NCBI GenBank assembly: GCA_028335825.1
Contig: JAIOKI010000028.1
Coordinates: 1 to 64,000, forward strand
Direction of reading: 5' to 3'
Source of the DNA: Nosema muscidifuracis
Lineage: Eukaryota; Microsporidia; Nosematidae
DNA: 64,000 bases
The translations under genes were made by a program, and so were the position numbers. This document shows, one piece after another, positions 1 to 11,058 of the stretch (the stretch's first letter is position 1; every line of letters begins with the position of its first letter). The notes below the pieces were generated by a model. That model worked only from the letters and a program-made list of their open reading frames with translations, was not told the DNA's origin and made no database searches.

Positions 1-1370
1 ACCTACCTAACCTACCTACCTACCTACCTACCTACCTACCTACCTACCTACCTACCTACCTACCTACCTACCTACCTACCTACCTACCTACCTACCTACC
101 TACCTAACCTACCTAACCTACCTACCTACCTACCTACCTAACCTACCTACCTAACCTACCTACCTACCTACCTAACCTACCCTACCTACCTACCTACCTA
201 ACCTACCTAACCTACCTACCTACCTACCTACCTAACCTACCTACCTACCTAACCTACCTACCTACCTACCTACCTACCTAACCTACCTACCTACCTACCT
301 ACCTACCTACCTACCTAACCTACCTACCTACCTACCTACCTAACCTACCTACCTACCTACCTACCTACCTACCTACCTACCTACCTACCTACCTAACCTA
401 CCTAACCTACCTACCTACCTACCTACCTACCTAACCTACCTAACCTACCTACCTACCTACCTACCTAACCTACCTACCTACCTAACCTACCTAACCTACC
501 TACCTACCTACCTACCTACCTACCTAACCTACCTAACCTACCTAACCTACCTACCTACCTACCTACCTACCTACCTAACCTACCTACCTACCTACCTAAC
601 CTACCTACCTACCTACCTACCTACCTAACCTACCTACCTAACCTACCTAACCTACCTAACCTACCTACCTAACCTACCTAACCTACCTAACCTACCTACC
701 TAACCTACCTACCTACCTACCTACCTACCTACCTACCTACCTACCTACCTACCTACCTACCTACCTACCTAACCTACCTACCTACCTACCTACCTACCTA
801 ACCTACCTACCTACCTAACCTACCTAACCTAACCTACCTACCTAACCTACCTACCTACCTACCTACCTACCTACCTAACCTAACCTACCTACCTACCTAC
901 CTACCTACCTACCTACCTACCTACCTACCTACCTACCTACCTACCTAACCTACCTACCTACCTACCTACCTACCTACCTACCTACCTACCTAACCTACCT
1001 ACCTACCTACCTAACCTACCTACCTACCTACCTACCTACCTACCTACCTACCTACCTACCTACCTACCTAACCTACCTAACCTACCTACCTACCTACCTA
1101 CCTACCTAACCTACCTACCTACCTACCTACCTACCTAACCTACCTACCTACCTACCTAACCTACCTAACCTACCTACCTACCTAACCTACCTACCTACCT
1201 ACCTACCTAACCTACCTACCTACCTACCTACCTAACCTACCTAACCTACCTACCTACCTACCTACCTAACCTACCTACCTACCTACCTACCTACCTATCT
1301 AACCTACCTAACCTACCTAACCTACCTAACCTACCTAACCTACCTAACCTACCTAACCTACCTAACCTAT
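1..1370. repeat. telomeric repeat array (CCTA / CCTAA units)
   Basis: The array is built of 4-bp CCTA and 5-bp CCTAA units in irregular order, so the strand running toward the chromosome end reads TAGG and TTAGG. The distal part has long runs of the 4-mer with scattered 5-mers. From about 1301 to 1369 it becomes a strict 9-bp alternation (AACCTACCT, seven full units plus a partial one). Single variants occur near 178 (an extra C) and 1297 (TATCT). The array starts at base 1 and passes straight into unique sequence at about 1370, as expected for a chromosome end. TTAGG-type telomeres are known in microsporidia; the mixed 4/5-mer is read directly here. Confidence 0.95.
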
Positions 1371-2850
1371 TAAATTCACTAACTGCCTTCCAAAACCATA
1401 AAACAATATAATGATTACTTGTGCATCTAACATATTCAGTATTTTTTTTCCAATCATCCACATCAATTTCTGGACTTCCGCATATTAAAAGTTCTAACTC
1501 ATATTCATCAAATTGAGTAATGAGATTTTCATCTATCAGTTCAAAAAGCCCTTTTTTAATTTCATCAAGTTGTTCTTTAATGCTCTTTGTTAATATATAC
1601 TCAACTAATAAATCTATGTACTTATGTTTGTTATTATGTGTAACAGGAATATTTTTACCGTCATGAATAAGTTCAACAATTTCATTATGTCCAAAAATAT
1701 TATTTTCATAAGTAAAATCTAAATTCATTTTTCGAAGATCGCTTTCTGTTGAGAAATCTCTAATCCAAATCATTGATTTATAAATCAAAGGTTCCATTTT
1801 TTTTAAATCTTTCAAATCGCATTTTCTATTTGTGATGTATTTTAAAACTGGTTTATCAAAATGAGCATTGATATTAAACTCATTAATAATTGCTATACCT
1901 AATATTCTTCCCATAAGTTTAAAATATTGTAAATCTCCACTGTTATTAATATCACTTTGTTTAAGTGGTCTTAAAGTAGTTTTATCATCAGTGGAATAAG
2001 TAAATAACCCTAAATCAATATTAAAAAATTCTTTTGTAATCAATTCCAACCATTCCTTTGTAATTCCACCATAATCTGACCCTAGCTCATCTTTAAATTT
2101 AATAAAGAATTTTTTTTGTTTTATGCTATAACAAGAAACTGGCATTATCTTACTTAAAGAATTTTCGAGTACAAGATTTCTATCGATTTCAATTGAATAA
2201 TGATTTTCAGGACTACATCTTTCAATTGGAAAAAAACTTCTCAATATGCGAATCTTTCTTTCAAAACTCGAACTATCAAAGTTTTTTGCATAACAATTTT
2301 CACTACTTTCATCACTAATATCTAAATTAATTAACTCCTTATTTATTTCTTCTCCTTTTATGTCATCAACTAATGAAGTATTTGACTCTGTACTTATTTC
2401 TTCTCCTTGTATATCATCAACTAATGAAATATTTGACTCTTTATATTTTTGATCTTTTGAAGCATTGAAATTTGATGATAAACTTTGTTTTTTATTATCA
2501 CTGTAATTTTTATCATCTATATTGTTTTCTTCTATTTCTATATTTTTGTCTAAAGTTCTATTTTTGGAAGAAGAATCAAATTTATTCTCATCTAAATTAT
2601 TGAATTTTTGTTCAGTATTTATTTTCTTTTCATGAGATGGACTATTATTTTTACACTTATCTTCTTTTTTCTGATTAAATTTATATTTATTATTCAATTC
2701 TCGTTTATTGGATTCTTCTTGATCAGAATTATGAGTAGAATTCGAATTTTCGTCATCTCCAGAATACAATACATATATTCCTATTACAACTAGAATACAT
2801 AAAACTCCTAGAATTACACAGTTTAGATTAGATTTTTTATTAACTGACAT
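1291..2850 (-). pseudogene. HECT-type E3 ubiquitin ligase, C-terminus replaced by telomere
   Basis: The start (ATG at 2848-2850) has a CCC box 5 nt upstream. Residues 8-29 form a membrane segment. A long Asn/Lys/Ser-rich linker follows, with a duplicated stretch (SLVDDIQGEE and SLVDDIKGEE). From about residue 205 the HECT N-lobe is clear: FKDELGSDYGGITKEW, then LMGRILGIAI. The frame is intact to about residue 494, ending VLWFWKAVSEFN, which is where the C-lobe begins in the family. From there it reads telomere DNA as RLG repeats and stops at TAG at 1291. The rest of the C-lobe, with the catalytic Cys that lies close to the HECT C-terminus, is absent. Any product should be unable to form the ubiquitin thioester. 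Otherwise the frame is open, suggesting a recent loss. Confidence 0.85.
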
Positions 2851-5212
2851 TAATGGGTTAAAATATATTTTAATTAAAAAATATCAAGGAGAAAATAATA
2901 ATACCATTTAAGAGTAATGAGTTAAAAATCAAAAAGACAAGTAAAAACTTCTATATCAATATATAATACATTAAAATATTAATTTTTTATTCACAGTGAA
3001 TTAATCAATGACTCTACATTTTAATATAGCCTGTAATTAACTCTGAAAAAGATGAGTACTATATTGTAATTTTTAGGGTAAATTTAATCATAAATATCCA
3101 TATAAAAAGTTTGAAATTCAACATTGTTTTTATTTTTATTTCCTCAATAATAAAAGTAAATTCCTGATCCGAGATGGAAAAGTTATTGCTTTTATTAAAA
3201 AAATTAGGAGAAATAAAATACATTAATAAATTTAAATAACCTTCTTTATATAATTGACTTGTAAATCATTAAGATGAACATATAAAAGTTTTCTACTGGT
3301 CCCGTGTTATTATAAATTATTTCTAGTATAAGACTTCAGATGATCATTCTATTAACCTCAAATTATTTATGTACTCTAGATAAATCAATGTATTTTATCA
3401 AATAAAATATTTTTTAATTTTGGTTGATTCTTCATCATTAATTCTCTAAAATACTCTAAAATGAATTACATATTTTCTAAAATTAATATAATAATTTATA
3501 AAGAATATAAAGTTTCAATGATTGTTAAAATAAGCAAAGGTCATGCAAATATAAATAAATTTTATAATAGCTACGAAAATAATATTTTAATTAACAGCAC
3601 AAGAAAAATCGAATCTATAAAATATGTGTCATAAAATGAAACTGTTTTGATTTTAAGAATATCAGATATTTATATAAATGACATTTTAAATTATAATATG
3701 ACTAAAGTAAATTAGGTTAAGTCTATATTATAATACTTTATGTTCAAATTAATTATATTTAATCAATAAACAAAAAATCTTAATTAGTCTTTTTTTTTGC
3801 ATAGATAAAAACACAATCAATATATAAGATTTGAATACATCCTGTTGATATTTTAAAAATTTTACAAAAAGAACCCTAGTTTTTAGGATGTATGACACTA
3901 ATAAAAATAAAACTATTAACACATCCCATAAGAGATCGGTTAAAAATTTGTAATATTATTTTAGCATTGATATAAAAATCTTAATTATTATCGTTAATTG
4001 TTTGAGAATAAAAAGATTTTATTTATAACAATTTATTGTCTTCATAAACTAAAGTAATTTAAATGGATATGAAAGAACATAATTATGACTTTTTTTATTA
4101 TTTATTATTATTTTCACTTAAAATAGTAAAAAGAGCATGATAGATTACTTAGGTTAGCCTTTGTAAGATGTGTTATTATTTATTAGAATTAAAAAACACA
4201 TCTTTAATTTGGATTTATGTATTGAACTTTATGTTTTCATTCGTAAATCTCAATGATCATCTCTGAATAATCAATAAGATTTTCTAATGTTAAACTATAC
4301 TCATACTTTTTTCCTCAGAACTTGTTCATGTTCATATTAGTCTAAACTAAGCCTTGATTTGAACTTTAGACTTTATCTCTGTTTAATATGCGAGTTGATA
4401 TTTGTTACAATACTGTTTCATCTATGAGATACTTCTTGACTTAAACATGTAAGGAAAGCTGAATATTAGCAAGAAAATATGATTTTCTTCTCTTCAGTCT
4501 ATACTATTTGCAACTTATCAAATTTGTGATTTCTACCTTTATAATTACAACTTCTTTTCTGATTATATCAATAATTAGAAAAAAAAGCTTGTTATTTTTA
4601 CTTTCATAGCATTTTAAATTTGCGAATTTACTCTGACTTGACGTTTTTTGTAACAAGACATTATTATAAGAAATTATTTCAGTAAAAGTTTTTAGAAATA
4701 ACTACTTTACAAATGTTTATTTGATATTCTAATTAGAGATGAAGATATTAAATAAGATTATGCATCTAAATCAAATAAATTTTTAATGTTTTTTAGCTGT
4801 TAATCTTTCTTTTATTTTATTAAACAAAACTAATTAAAATAAATAAATTTCAATTATAATTTTTCTATAAAGTAATCATTACAAATAAATGAGATAAAAT
4901 TTAGGAAGTATTATTAAAATTTTATATTTTCTTTAAACAAAAATATCTACTTAGTAACAATATATATCACTTATAAAATTAATGATAATAAAGTTGTAAA
5001 ATCGTCATCTATGAAAAAATAAAATTCTAATAAATAATGATTTTACAACTTTTATTTTTATTAATTAATATAAATGTTTTAATTACAATATAAATAATTA
5101 ATCAATCAAAAATTAAAAATCCTTTAAATTCATATTATAATGTAAAAAAGTAATGTGTTTTTTTCTGATTAATTAAAAATTTTATATAAATTTAATAGAA
5201 AAAAATATCAAA
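2851..5212. other. subtelomeric gene-free stretch
   Basis: About 2.4 kb of AT-rich DNA between the HECT remnant and the first Cys-rich gene. I see no reading frame of useful length, RNA gene or clear tandem repeat. The last 170 bp upstream of 5213 hold long A/T runs but no CCC box. Confidence 0.6.
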
Positions 5213-6088
5213 ATGAGCAACGATAACAGTAGTGATGTTGAATTATCTTGGTCAGACATTAGTCTTGAATTTAAAGAATGGAGAGATGAGCTTTTAGAAT
5301 ATTCTCCAACTATGTGTGGAAAAATTTCTGAAACTAATATTGAAGAAAATACAGATGAAGTAAATTGGATTAAAAAATTTCCAAATTGTTTGATACAATT
5401 TACTAGAGAAATGTGCAAATGTAATCAAAAGTGTGTTATAGATTCTTTTGCAGATATCAATTTTAATCATGTATGTCATAATATAAAATCTAACAATCTT
5501 TTTATATTAAAAAACCATGTTTATTGTGATAACTACGATATAAGAATTTCTGATGGAGAGATATTTCATTATAAAAATTTTCATCCTGTTATACCTTTAA
5601 GTGATAGAATTGCTAAGGCAACAAAGAACCTGTGTGATAATGGACAAAAATATTACGATAAATTACAATGTGCTATGTATGAACTTAAAGAAGAATGTAA
5701 AAATGATACTACTTGTTTCGAAAAAATTATTCAACCTAATTCAATATTATATTGTAAAAATTCTCTTTTTTTCGAACAAATTGATGATATCGAAAATTCT
5801 GTAGGGTTTCAAGATATAAATGTAAAATTAATAACTAGACCAGTTAATAGGGTCTTAAGATTGTTAAGATCATCAGGTGACATAAATGAAATAGCTGATA
5901 TTAAAGATCACCCTTTATCAATTTCTAGTTATGAATATAATAAAGATTACACTTTAAGTTATTCTTTTGGGTGTGTTATTGGAATAATTATGGTTTCTGC
6001 TTTGAGTTATTTTACCTATAAATTATTTAAGAAGAGATCTAATAAAAGACAAACTATTTCAAATCAAATAGTGTCAGATAAAATATAA
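5213..6088 (+). CDS. Cys-rich C-terminally anchored membrane protein, paralogue 1
   Basis: 291 aa, function not recognised. It shares blocks with the gene at 8227-9213: EFKEWRDEL near the start, FPNCLIQFTREMCKCNQKC, then LCDNGQKYYDKLQC, and CKNDTTCFEKI, with the cysteines conserved in order. This points to one disulfide-stabilised domain of about 190 residues. A single hydrophobic segment lies near the C-terminus (about 245-267), followed by a Lys/Arg-rich tail. No N-terminal signal peptide is visible, which sits oddly with a Cys-rich exposed domain; either the start is further upstream or the protein is tail-anchored. There is no CCC box before the ATG, unlike most genes here. Its place next to a telomere suggests a lineage-specific, possibly host-facing protein (inference). 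Confidence 0.75.
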   Translation: MSNDNSSDVELSWSDISLEFKEWRDELLEYSPTMCGKISETNIEENTDEVNWIKKFPNCLIQFTREMCKCNQKCVIDSFADINFNHVCHNIKSNNLFILKNHVYCDNYDIRISDGEIFHYKNFHPVIPLSDRIAKATKNLCDNGQKYYDKLQCAMYELKEECKNDTTCFEKIIQPNSILYCKNSLFFEQIDDIENSVGFQDINVKLITRPVNRVLRLLRSSGDINEIADIKDHPLSISSYEYNKDYTLSYSFGCVIGIIMVSALSYFTYKLFKKRSNKRQTISNQIVSDKI

Positions 6089-8196
6089 TTAAAAATATAT
6101 TTTCTTTTAATTTATTATCTATATTTATAGATTGATACTTTTTTTATACGTCAGAATTAAATAAATGATGTATTACGTTATTAAATTATTTTTACTTTGA
6201 TATAAATATAAAAGATTTATTTATTTAGAATAGTCTTTATGATTTACTGTTATTTTAATAATAACTAATTAATTTTCTTTTTTAAATTGCAAACAATATT
6301 ACATTTATTTAAAATTAAATGATGCGTATCTGACCTTTTTACTTTATTTAAAAAAAATAGATATAGCTTTTTTTTCTAATAAAGAAATGTACTTACATTA
6401 TTAGATGTTAAAAAACAAAAATATATAAACTTTTTATATGAATTGATTATAATTACATAATTTCGAGTAATGCTTAAATATAGCAAGTTAACATCATTAC
6501 TAAAAAAATCTTCTTGCAGTAACAATATGTATAAATCGTTATAAATGCTATTTCATTTGCTAAATTTTTTAATTATTTTTAATTTACTAATAAAAATTAC
6601 GATATATCTAATTATTTCATATATTTGATTAAATTATAAGTTTAATTATTTATTAGTAATATAAAAAATCCTTATTTAACTACCTATATTAGCAAAAACT
6701 TATCTCTTTTGCTTGAAGAATTTAAGGTGTCGAATATTTCATCTATCAGAGCTTAGATGATAAAATTATATAAATATTAATCATATAAAGCTATCATTTA
6801 CAGATAAATTACAACATAACACGTGTTAAAACATTGAATAAAACATGATAAAGCTATACGTGTTCTAATTAAAAGCATCAATTTATTATATATTTATGAA
6901 ATCTATATTACGACGATATATTCAATTAAGACTATTTCTAAAATTTAATATCGACTAAATTAATTACAATTATAAATAAGATGATAATTTTAAAGCTTAG
7001 AAATATTAATGTGACAGTTTCTAATTTATCTAATAAATTTACACATATATAACTTCAGAAATATTTAATATGAAGAGTTTTATAAAAAACTTATTTACTT
7101 TAAAAATAAATATTTAAATAAGTGTAGATACACGCATTCTTAAAAGTAAAATATAAAAAGCTAATTTTCCGACTTTAATAAGAGAAAAAGAGATTATTAA
7201 TATTGAAGTCGAAAAAAATTTTTTATACAAAAAATTTTGCATGTTAGCTATTATATTGTTTTACTAAATAAGTATAAAAAGAGAATTATACAACATGTAT
7301 TGAAATAAAAAAATATGGTGATTAATTTACTAAGGTCTTTAAACTGAATTAAATCTTGAAGAACGAATCGAAGCCTACTTTGAGTTCAGAATGCTTTAAA
7401 TGACGTTTAAGAGCCTGACTATTAATATTTGATCTGGATCTTCGATCAAAAACGTCTACACAGTTGGAGGAGAATTAGATAAAAACTTACCGATAATTAT
7501 AAATAGTGGTAACAAAAATATAATAATATGAAAAAAAATTTAGTAAAGTAAAACTTCACATATCATCATAAAATCTTCTTATGAGATAATATATCATTTG
7601 ATATATAGAATAATAAATTTTTAAATAATAATAGAATATTAAAAATTGTATTATACAACAACAATCTTATAAAAATAGTTACTGAATTTTAATAAATTAT
7701 TGAAAAAATTATCTTTTGATAAGTAAATTATAATGTTTGTGTTTTCATTAATAAATCAAAAATTTATATATTGATTAATATTATCATATTGTAATTAAAC
7801 ATATAATATAACTTTTGTAATTAATCACTAACAAAATTGTTATTATTTTTTTTTGTATAATTTTTAATTTATTTATAATCAAATTATTATATTTGAGTAA
7901 TTAAAATTACGCACAATTTTACAAAGAAAATTATAAATACGTTTGAAAATTGATGAAAATGTAAAAAGAATTAAAGAATATTTTCTTCTATTATAAATTT
8001 TGATTTCACCTTTAATTTTATTTTTTATATATTTATCAGTGAACCATGAAAATTAATATAATGTTATTCATAAATCAAATATTTTATTGTAAATTAAATT
8101 AATTTTAAAATAAATCGACGTAAAAAATTAAACAAATGTAAATTAAAAATATATAATTTATCATTATATTACAACTTAAATTAAATTAATCTAAAA
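6089..8196. other. intergenic stretch, no gene seen
   Basis: About 2.1 kb of AT-rich DNA between the two Cys-rich paralogues. Around 7320-7500 the composition is less AT-biased and there is a short open stretch, but I cannot assign it. No RNA gene or clean tandem repeat was found. Confidence 0.5.
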
Positions 8197-8226
8197 ATGA
8201 ATAAATTCGATATAGCCCCCATTGTT

Positions 8227-9213
8227 ATGCAAGAATCAAAAAAAGAAGAGAAATCAGAATTTAAAGAATTTGTTGATTGGAGAGATAAAAAACTAACAAA
8301 TTCATCAGATTTTTGTAAAAAACTAAGTATTTCAAGTGACAAGAATAATGAAACATCTTTGTCGGTTATACGGAAAATACCAAAATGTCTTGTTCATCTT
8401 ACTCGTAAAATGTGTAAATGTAATCGTGATTGTGTAGGTGATTCTTTTTATAACACAAAAATTGATTATGGATGTGAAACCTACGATCTTGATAATCTAT
8501 GGTTCGATACAAAGTATATTGACTGCAATTTTCTTGATAAAAAAGTCCAAGAAGGAAAATTAGTACCTTATGATACATTTAACAAATTGCTAAGAACAAT
8601 TACGCATGTCAACGATGGTTTAGTTAAATTATGTGATACAAACGAAGATTTTACAAATTTGTTATGTGAAGCTTATGATTTAAGAGATGGATGTAGTAAC
8701 ATACCTGATTGTATGGAATTTTATTTGAAAAGAACTCCGAATAAAAATTGTAAGAATAAAGATTATAAGTGGATAATTGAAGAAATTGAAAACATTTTAG
8801 GAATAAAAGTTCGTACAGGTAAAGTTGAAATCGAAGAAGTGAAGGAAGAATCGAAATGTGTTCCAATAAATTCTTTAGAAGACTCCGATGTAATGATAAA
8901 ATCTGATGATAGTGGCTTTCCTAAAATTATCGTTAAGCGTGATTTGAGTGATATCGCTTTACCTGACCTGAATACTGTTTTAGAACACTACAGATCTATC
9001 GATTCTGAATTTAAAAATACTAATTCAACCAGCTGTGAGCAGTTTACATTTTATTCTATGATGTCTCTATCATTAATCTCAACAATATTATTTTTCATCT
9101 TAGTAATTATGGGAGTTAAGGATAATAAGAATGCTAAAATAATAGCACCATCAATAGTAATGACACTTTCTTTGTTATTTATTTCGATTTATTCTGCTAT
9201 AAGTATTGAATAA
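8227..9213 (+). CDS. Cys-rich C-terminally anchored membrane protein, paralogue 2
   Basis: 328 aa from the ATG at 8227. An in-frame ATG exists at 8197, but a CCCCC run lies 6 nt before 8227, the usual start signal in this window, so the downstream start is preferred. It matches the gene at 5213 over EFVDWRDK, IPKCLVHLTRKMCKCNRDC, LCDTNEDF, and CSNIPDCMEF, with about eight cysteines in register. Between the shared domain and the membrane is an extra acidic stretch of about 80 residues (EIEEVKEESK onward). The C-terminus has two hydrophobic segments (about 276-298 and 305-326) rather than one. Function unknown. The pair most likely arose by subtelomeric duplication and then diverged. Confidence 0.78.
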   Translation: MQESKKEEKSEFKEFVDWRDKKLTNSSDFCKKLSISSDKNNETSLSVIRKIPKCLVHLTRKMCKCNRDCVGDSFYNTKIDYGCETYDLDNLWFDTKYIDCNFLDKKVQEGKLVPYDTFNKLLRTITHVNDGLVKLCDTNEDFTNLLCEAYDLRDGCSNIPDCMEFYLKRTPNKNCKNKDYKWIIEEIENILGIKVRTGKVEIEEVKEESKCVPINSLEDSDVMIKSDDSGFPKIIVKRDLSDIALPDLNTVLEHYRSIDSEFKNTNSTSCEQFTFYSMMSLSLISTILFFILVIMGVKDNKNAKIIAPSIVMTLSLLFISIYSAISIE

Positions 9214-9471
9214 ATATTGTTTTTAATATATTGTTTATATTTAATTTACAAGCAAAATAAAACATAAAAAATTAATTTAATAATGATTTTTAACAAATTA
9301 TGATCCGTAGTTTTAAAAATATCTGACAAAAAATATATTAAAATAAAAGAGTTTTAAGTGGAAATTTAATTTATTTATTAACTTATAATAAACATGCATA
9401 TAATTCCATGACAAATACAAAAAGAGACTATGTAAATTGTTAAATAAAAAAATGTTTTGTTCTATGATCTT

Positions 9472-9880
9472 TAATATAATTAAAAGCAATTATCTTGACT
9501 ATATAAGAAACCTATGAAATGTAGCAAGGATAGAAAAAAATGAAGAAGATTTCTTTAATATACTTAAAAGCAATTATCTTGACTATAGAAGAACCTGTTG
9601 GGGACTGATACGTCTATAAAGAAACAAAGCCAATTCTTTGGATCAGTTTAAGTCTTCTTGCTGATTTAATTTATCAGTCCTAATAATTATAAAAAGGAAC
9701 CCCAAAATAATAAATATGTTTTCTAATAATTATTCTGCATGCAACAGAACCCTTTAAAATGTAGCAAAAATAAAAAAATGAAGAATATTTCTTTAATATA
9801 CTTAAAAGCATTTTTCTTGACTATAGAAGAACCTTTAAAATGTAGCAAAAATATAAAAAAAATGAAGAATATCTATTAAG
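9472..9880. repeat. about 85-bp tandem repeat, three copies, split by a solo LTR
   Basis: Copies begin near 9472, 9557 and 9791. The shared core is AAAAGCAATTATCTTGACTA, then an AGAACC / AAATGTAGCAA segment, then a purine-rich tail with GAAGAATAT or GAAGAAGAT and TTTCTTTAATATA. The second copy is interrupted between GAACC and CTTTAAAATG by the 151-bp element at 9596-9746. The uninterrupted third copy shows the empty site. Confidence 0.8.
9596..9746. mobile_element. solo LTR (LTR-retrotransposon fossil), 151 bp
   Basis: The segment begins TGTTGGGG and ends TGCAACA, giving the TG...CA ends of an LTR with a short terminal inverted repeat (TGTTG/CAACA). It is flanked on both sides by GAACC (9591-9595 and 9747-9751), a 5-bp target-site duplication. 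A TATA-like motif (CTATAAAG) lies near the left end and an internal inverted repeat links GGGACTGAT (about 9601) with ATCAGTCC (about 9673). No internal coding region adjoins it, so it is a solo LTR left by recombination between the two LTRs of a full copy. The superfamily cannot be fixed from an LTR alone. The exact TSD suggests it is not very old. Confidence 0.75.
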
Positions 9881-11058
9881 TTAGAGATTATCATAAGTTT
9901 TATTGAAAATTAAACATAAATAACATTTCATTTATTGATTAATTAACTTTAATTTCGATTCTAATATATTTTTGATATATATTAAAATAAAAAGAAACCT
10001 TCTAGAGCACCAAAACTATAGATTTAATAATCAGTAACATAAATCAAAATACTCGATATATTCGTTTGTAAAATTTGTTTATTTTTTTAAATTCAATACA
10101 AACAAAGAATTATTGAAAATAAAAAATTAAAATTATTTTCTTTTAGTTTATAAAGCTGTATACCTGTATTTATTTATATATGGTGTAGATATATCTTTTA
10201 GCATTAACAAACTTATCCAAAAAATTACTTTGTATGTGGCAGCCCGTCCCGTTGGGCTATTGAGGTAAGAAATATCCCTCCATTAATATTTGATGTTTCA
10301 ATGTAATTGTTTTTATTATTTTTATTTTTTCATCCTCTTTTTCTCGGCCTTCTTTTTATAGCTTTCTAGTGATAAAAATACGTCATTAAGTAATTCCAAA
10401 TTTCTAAACATGTTTTCAGTATTCATAGAGTACTTCATCGAATAAACATGTTTAGCCATTTGTTTATTTTAATGTAAATACGTGTTTTAACGAAACACAT
10501 CAACTGGGTTGTCCTTGACTCAATCTTTCCTTATGATTGATAGGACATGTCTAGATTTACACTCTGACAGTATGATTATACAATCTGTATAAAAATAAAT
10601 AATTTTTATTGTCGATAATAATTTAAATTGTTTGATTTCTTTTTAAATAGAATTAAATAATATTGTAAACCATTTTTGTTCACAAATGTAAAAATAAGAT
10701 AATTCCTTTTGTAATGACAATGAATGGTTTAATAGTTTCATAACAAAGAAAATATCTAACCTATCTGTCTTAAACAGATATAAATATGACTAGAATTCTT
10801 AACAATACCCTTCAAATTATATTTCTTATAATTATCAGCCAAGACAACAGAAAGAAGTCACTGATATTGAATTTTTTTAAAATTATTCTATATAGACAAG
10901 AAATACATATTAATTTTTATAATCATGAAAAGCTTTATTTATTATTTATATAAACTAAATTTAAAGGAGAAAAAGTCATTTTTTTACCCCTGATCAAATT
11001 TATAATTTATTTTTTGTTTCAAATATTTTCGTATAAATTTTGTTCACAAAACAAGGGC
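9881..11058. other. intergenic stretch around the second LTR-like element
   Basis: Apart from the LTR-like block at 10235-10569 I see no gene. A CCCC box lies at 10987-10990, directly before an in-frame CTG of the downstream transporter, see that entry. Confidence 0.5.
10235..10569. mobile_element. probable second solo LTR (fossil), about 335 bp
   Basis: The segment starts TGTGGCAG and ends CTCTGACA, imperfect inverted ends with TG...CA termini, and is visibly richer in G and C than its surroundings, with a GC-rich head (AGCCCGTCCCGTTGGGC). Flanks share only GTA/GTAT, so a clean target-site duplication is not proven. It differs in sequence from the 151-bp element at 9596, so it would be another family. 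Assignment rests on ends and composition only. Confidence 0.42.

Noticed and set aside
7400-7510. Short stretch reading TVGGELDKNLPIIINSG, recalling a retroviral-type protease
   Set aside because: Too short and isolated; one weak motif in AT-rich DNA does not support an element.
10330-10375. TCTCGGCCTT stretch resembling the 5' part of U2 snRNA
   Set aside because: The branch-point recognition segment GTAGTA is missing, and the stretch lies inside the LTR-like block.
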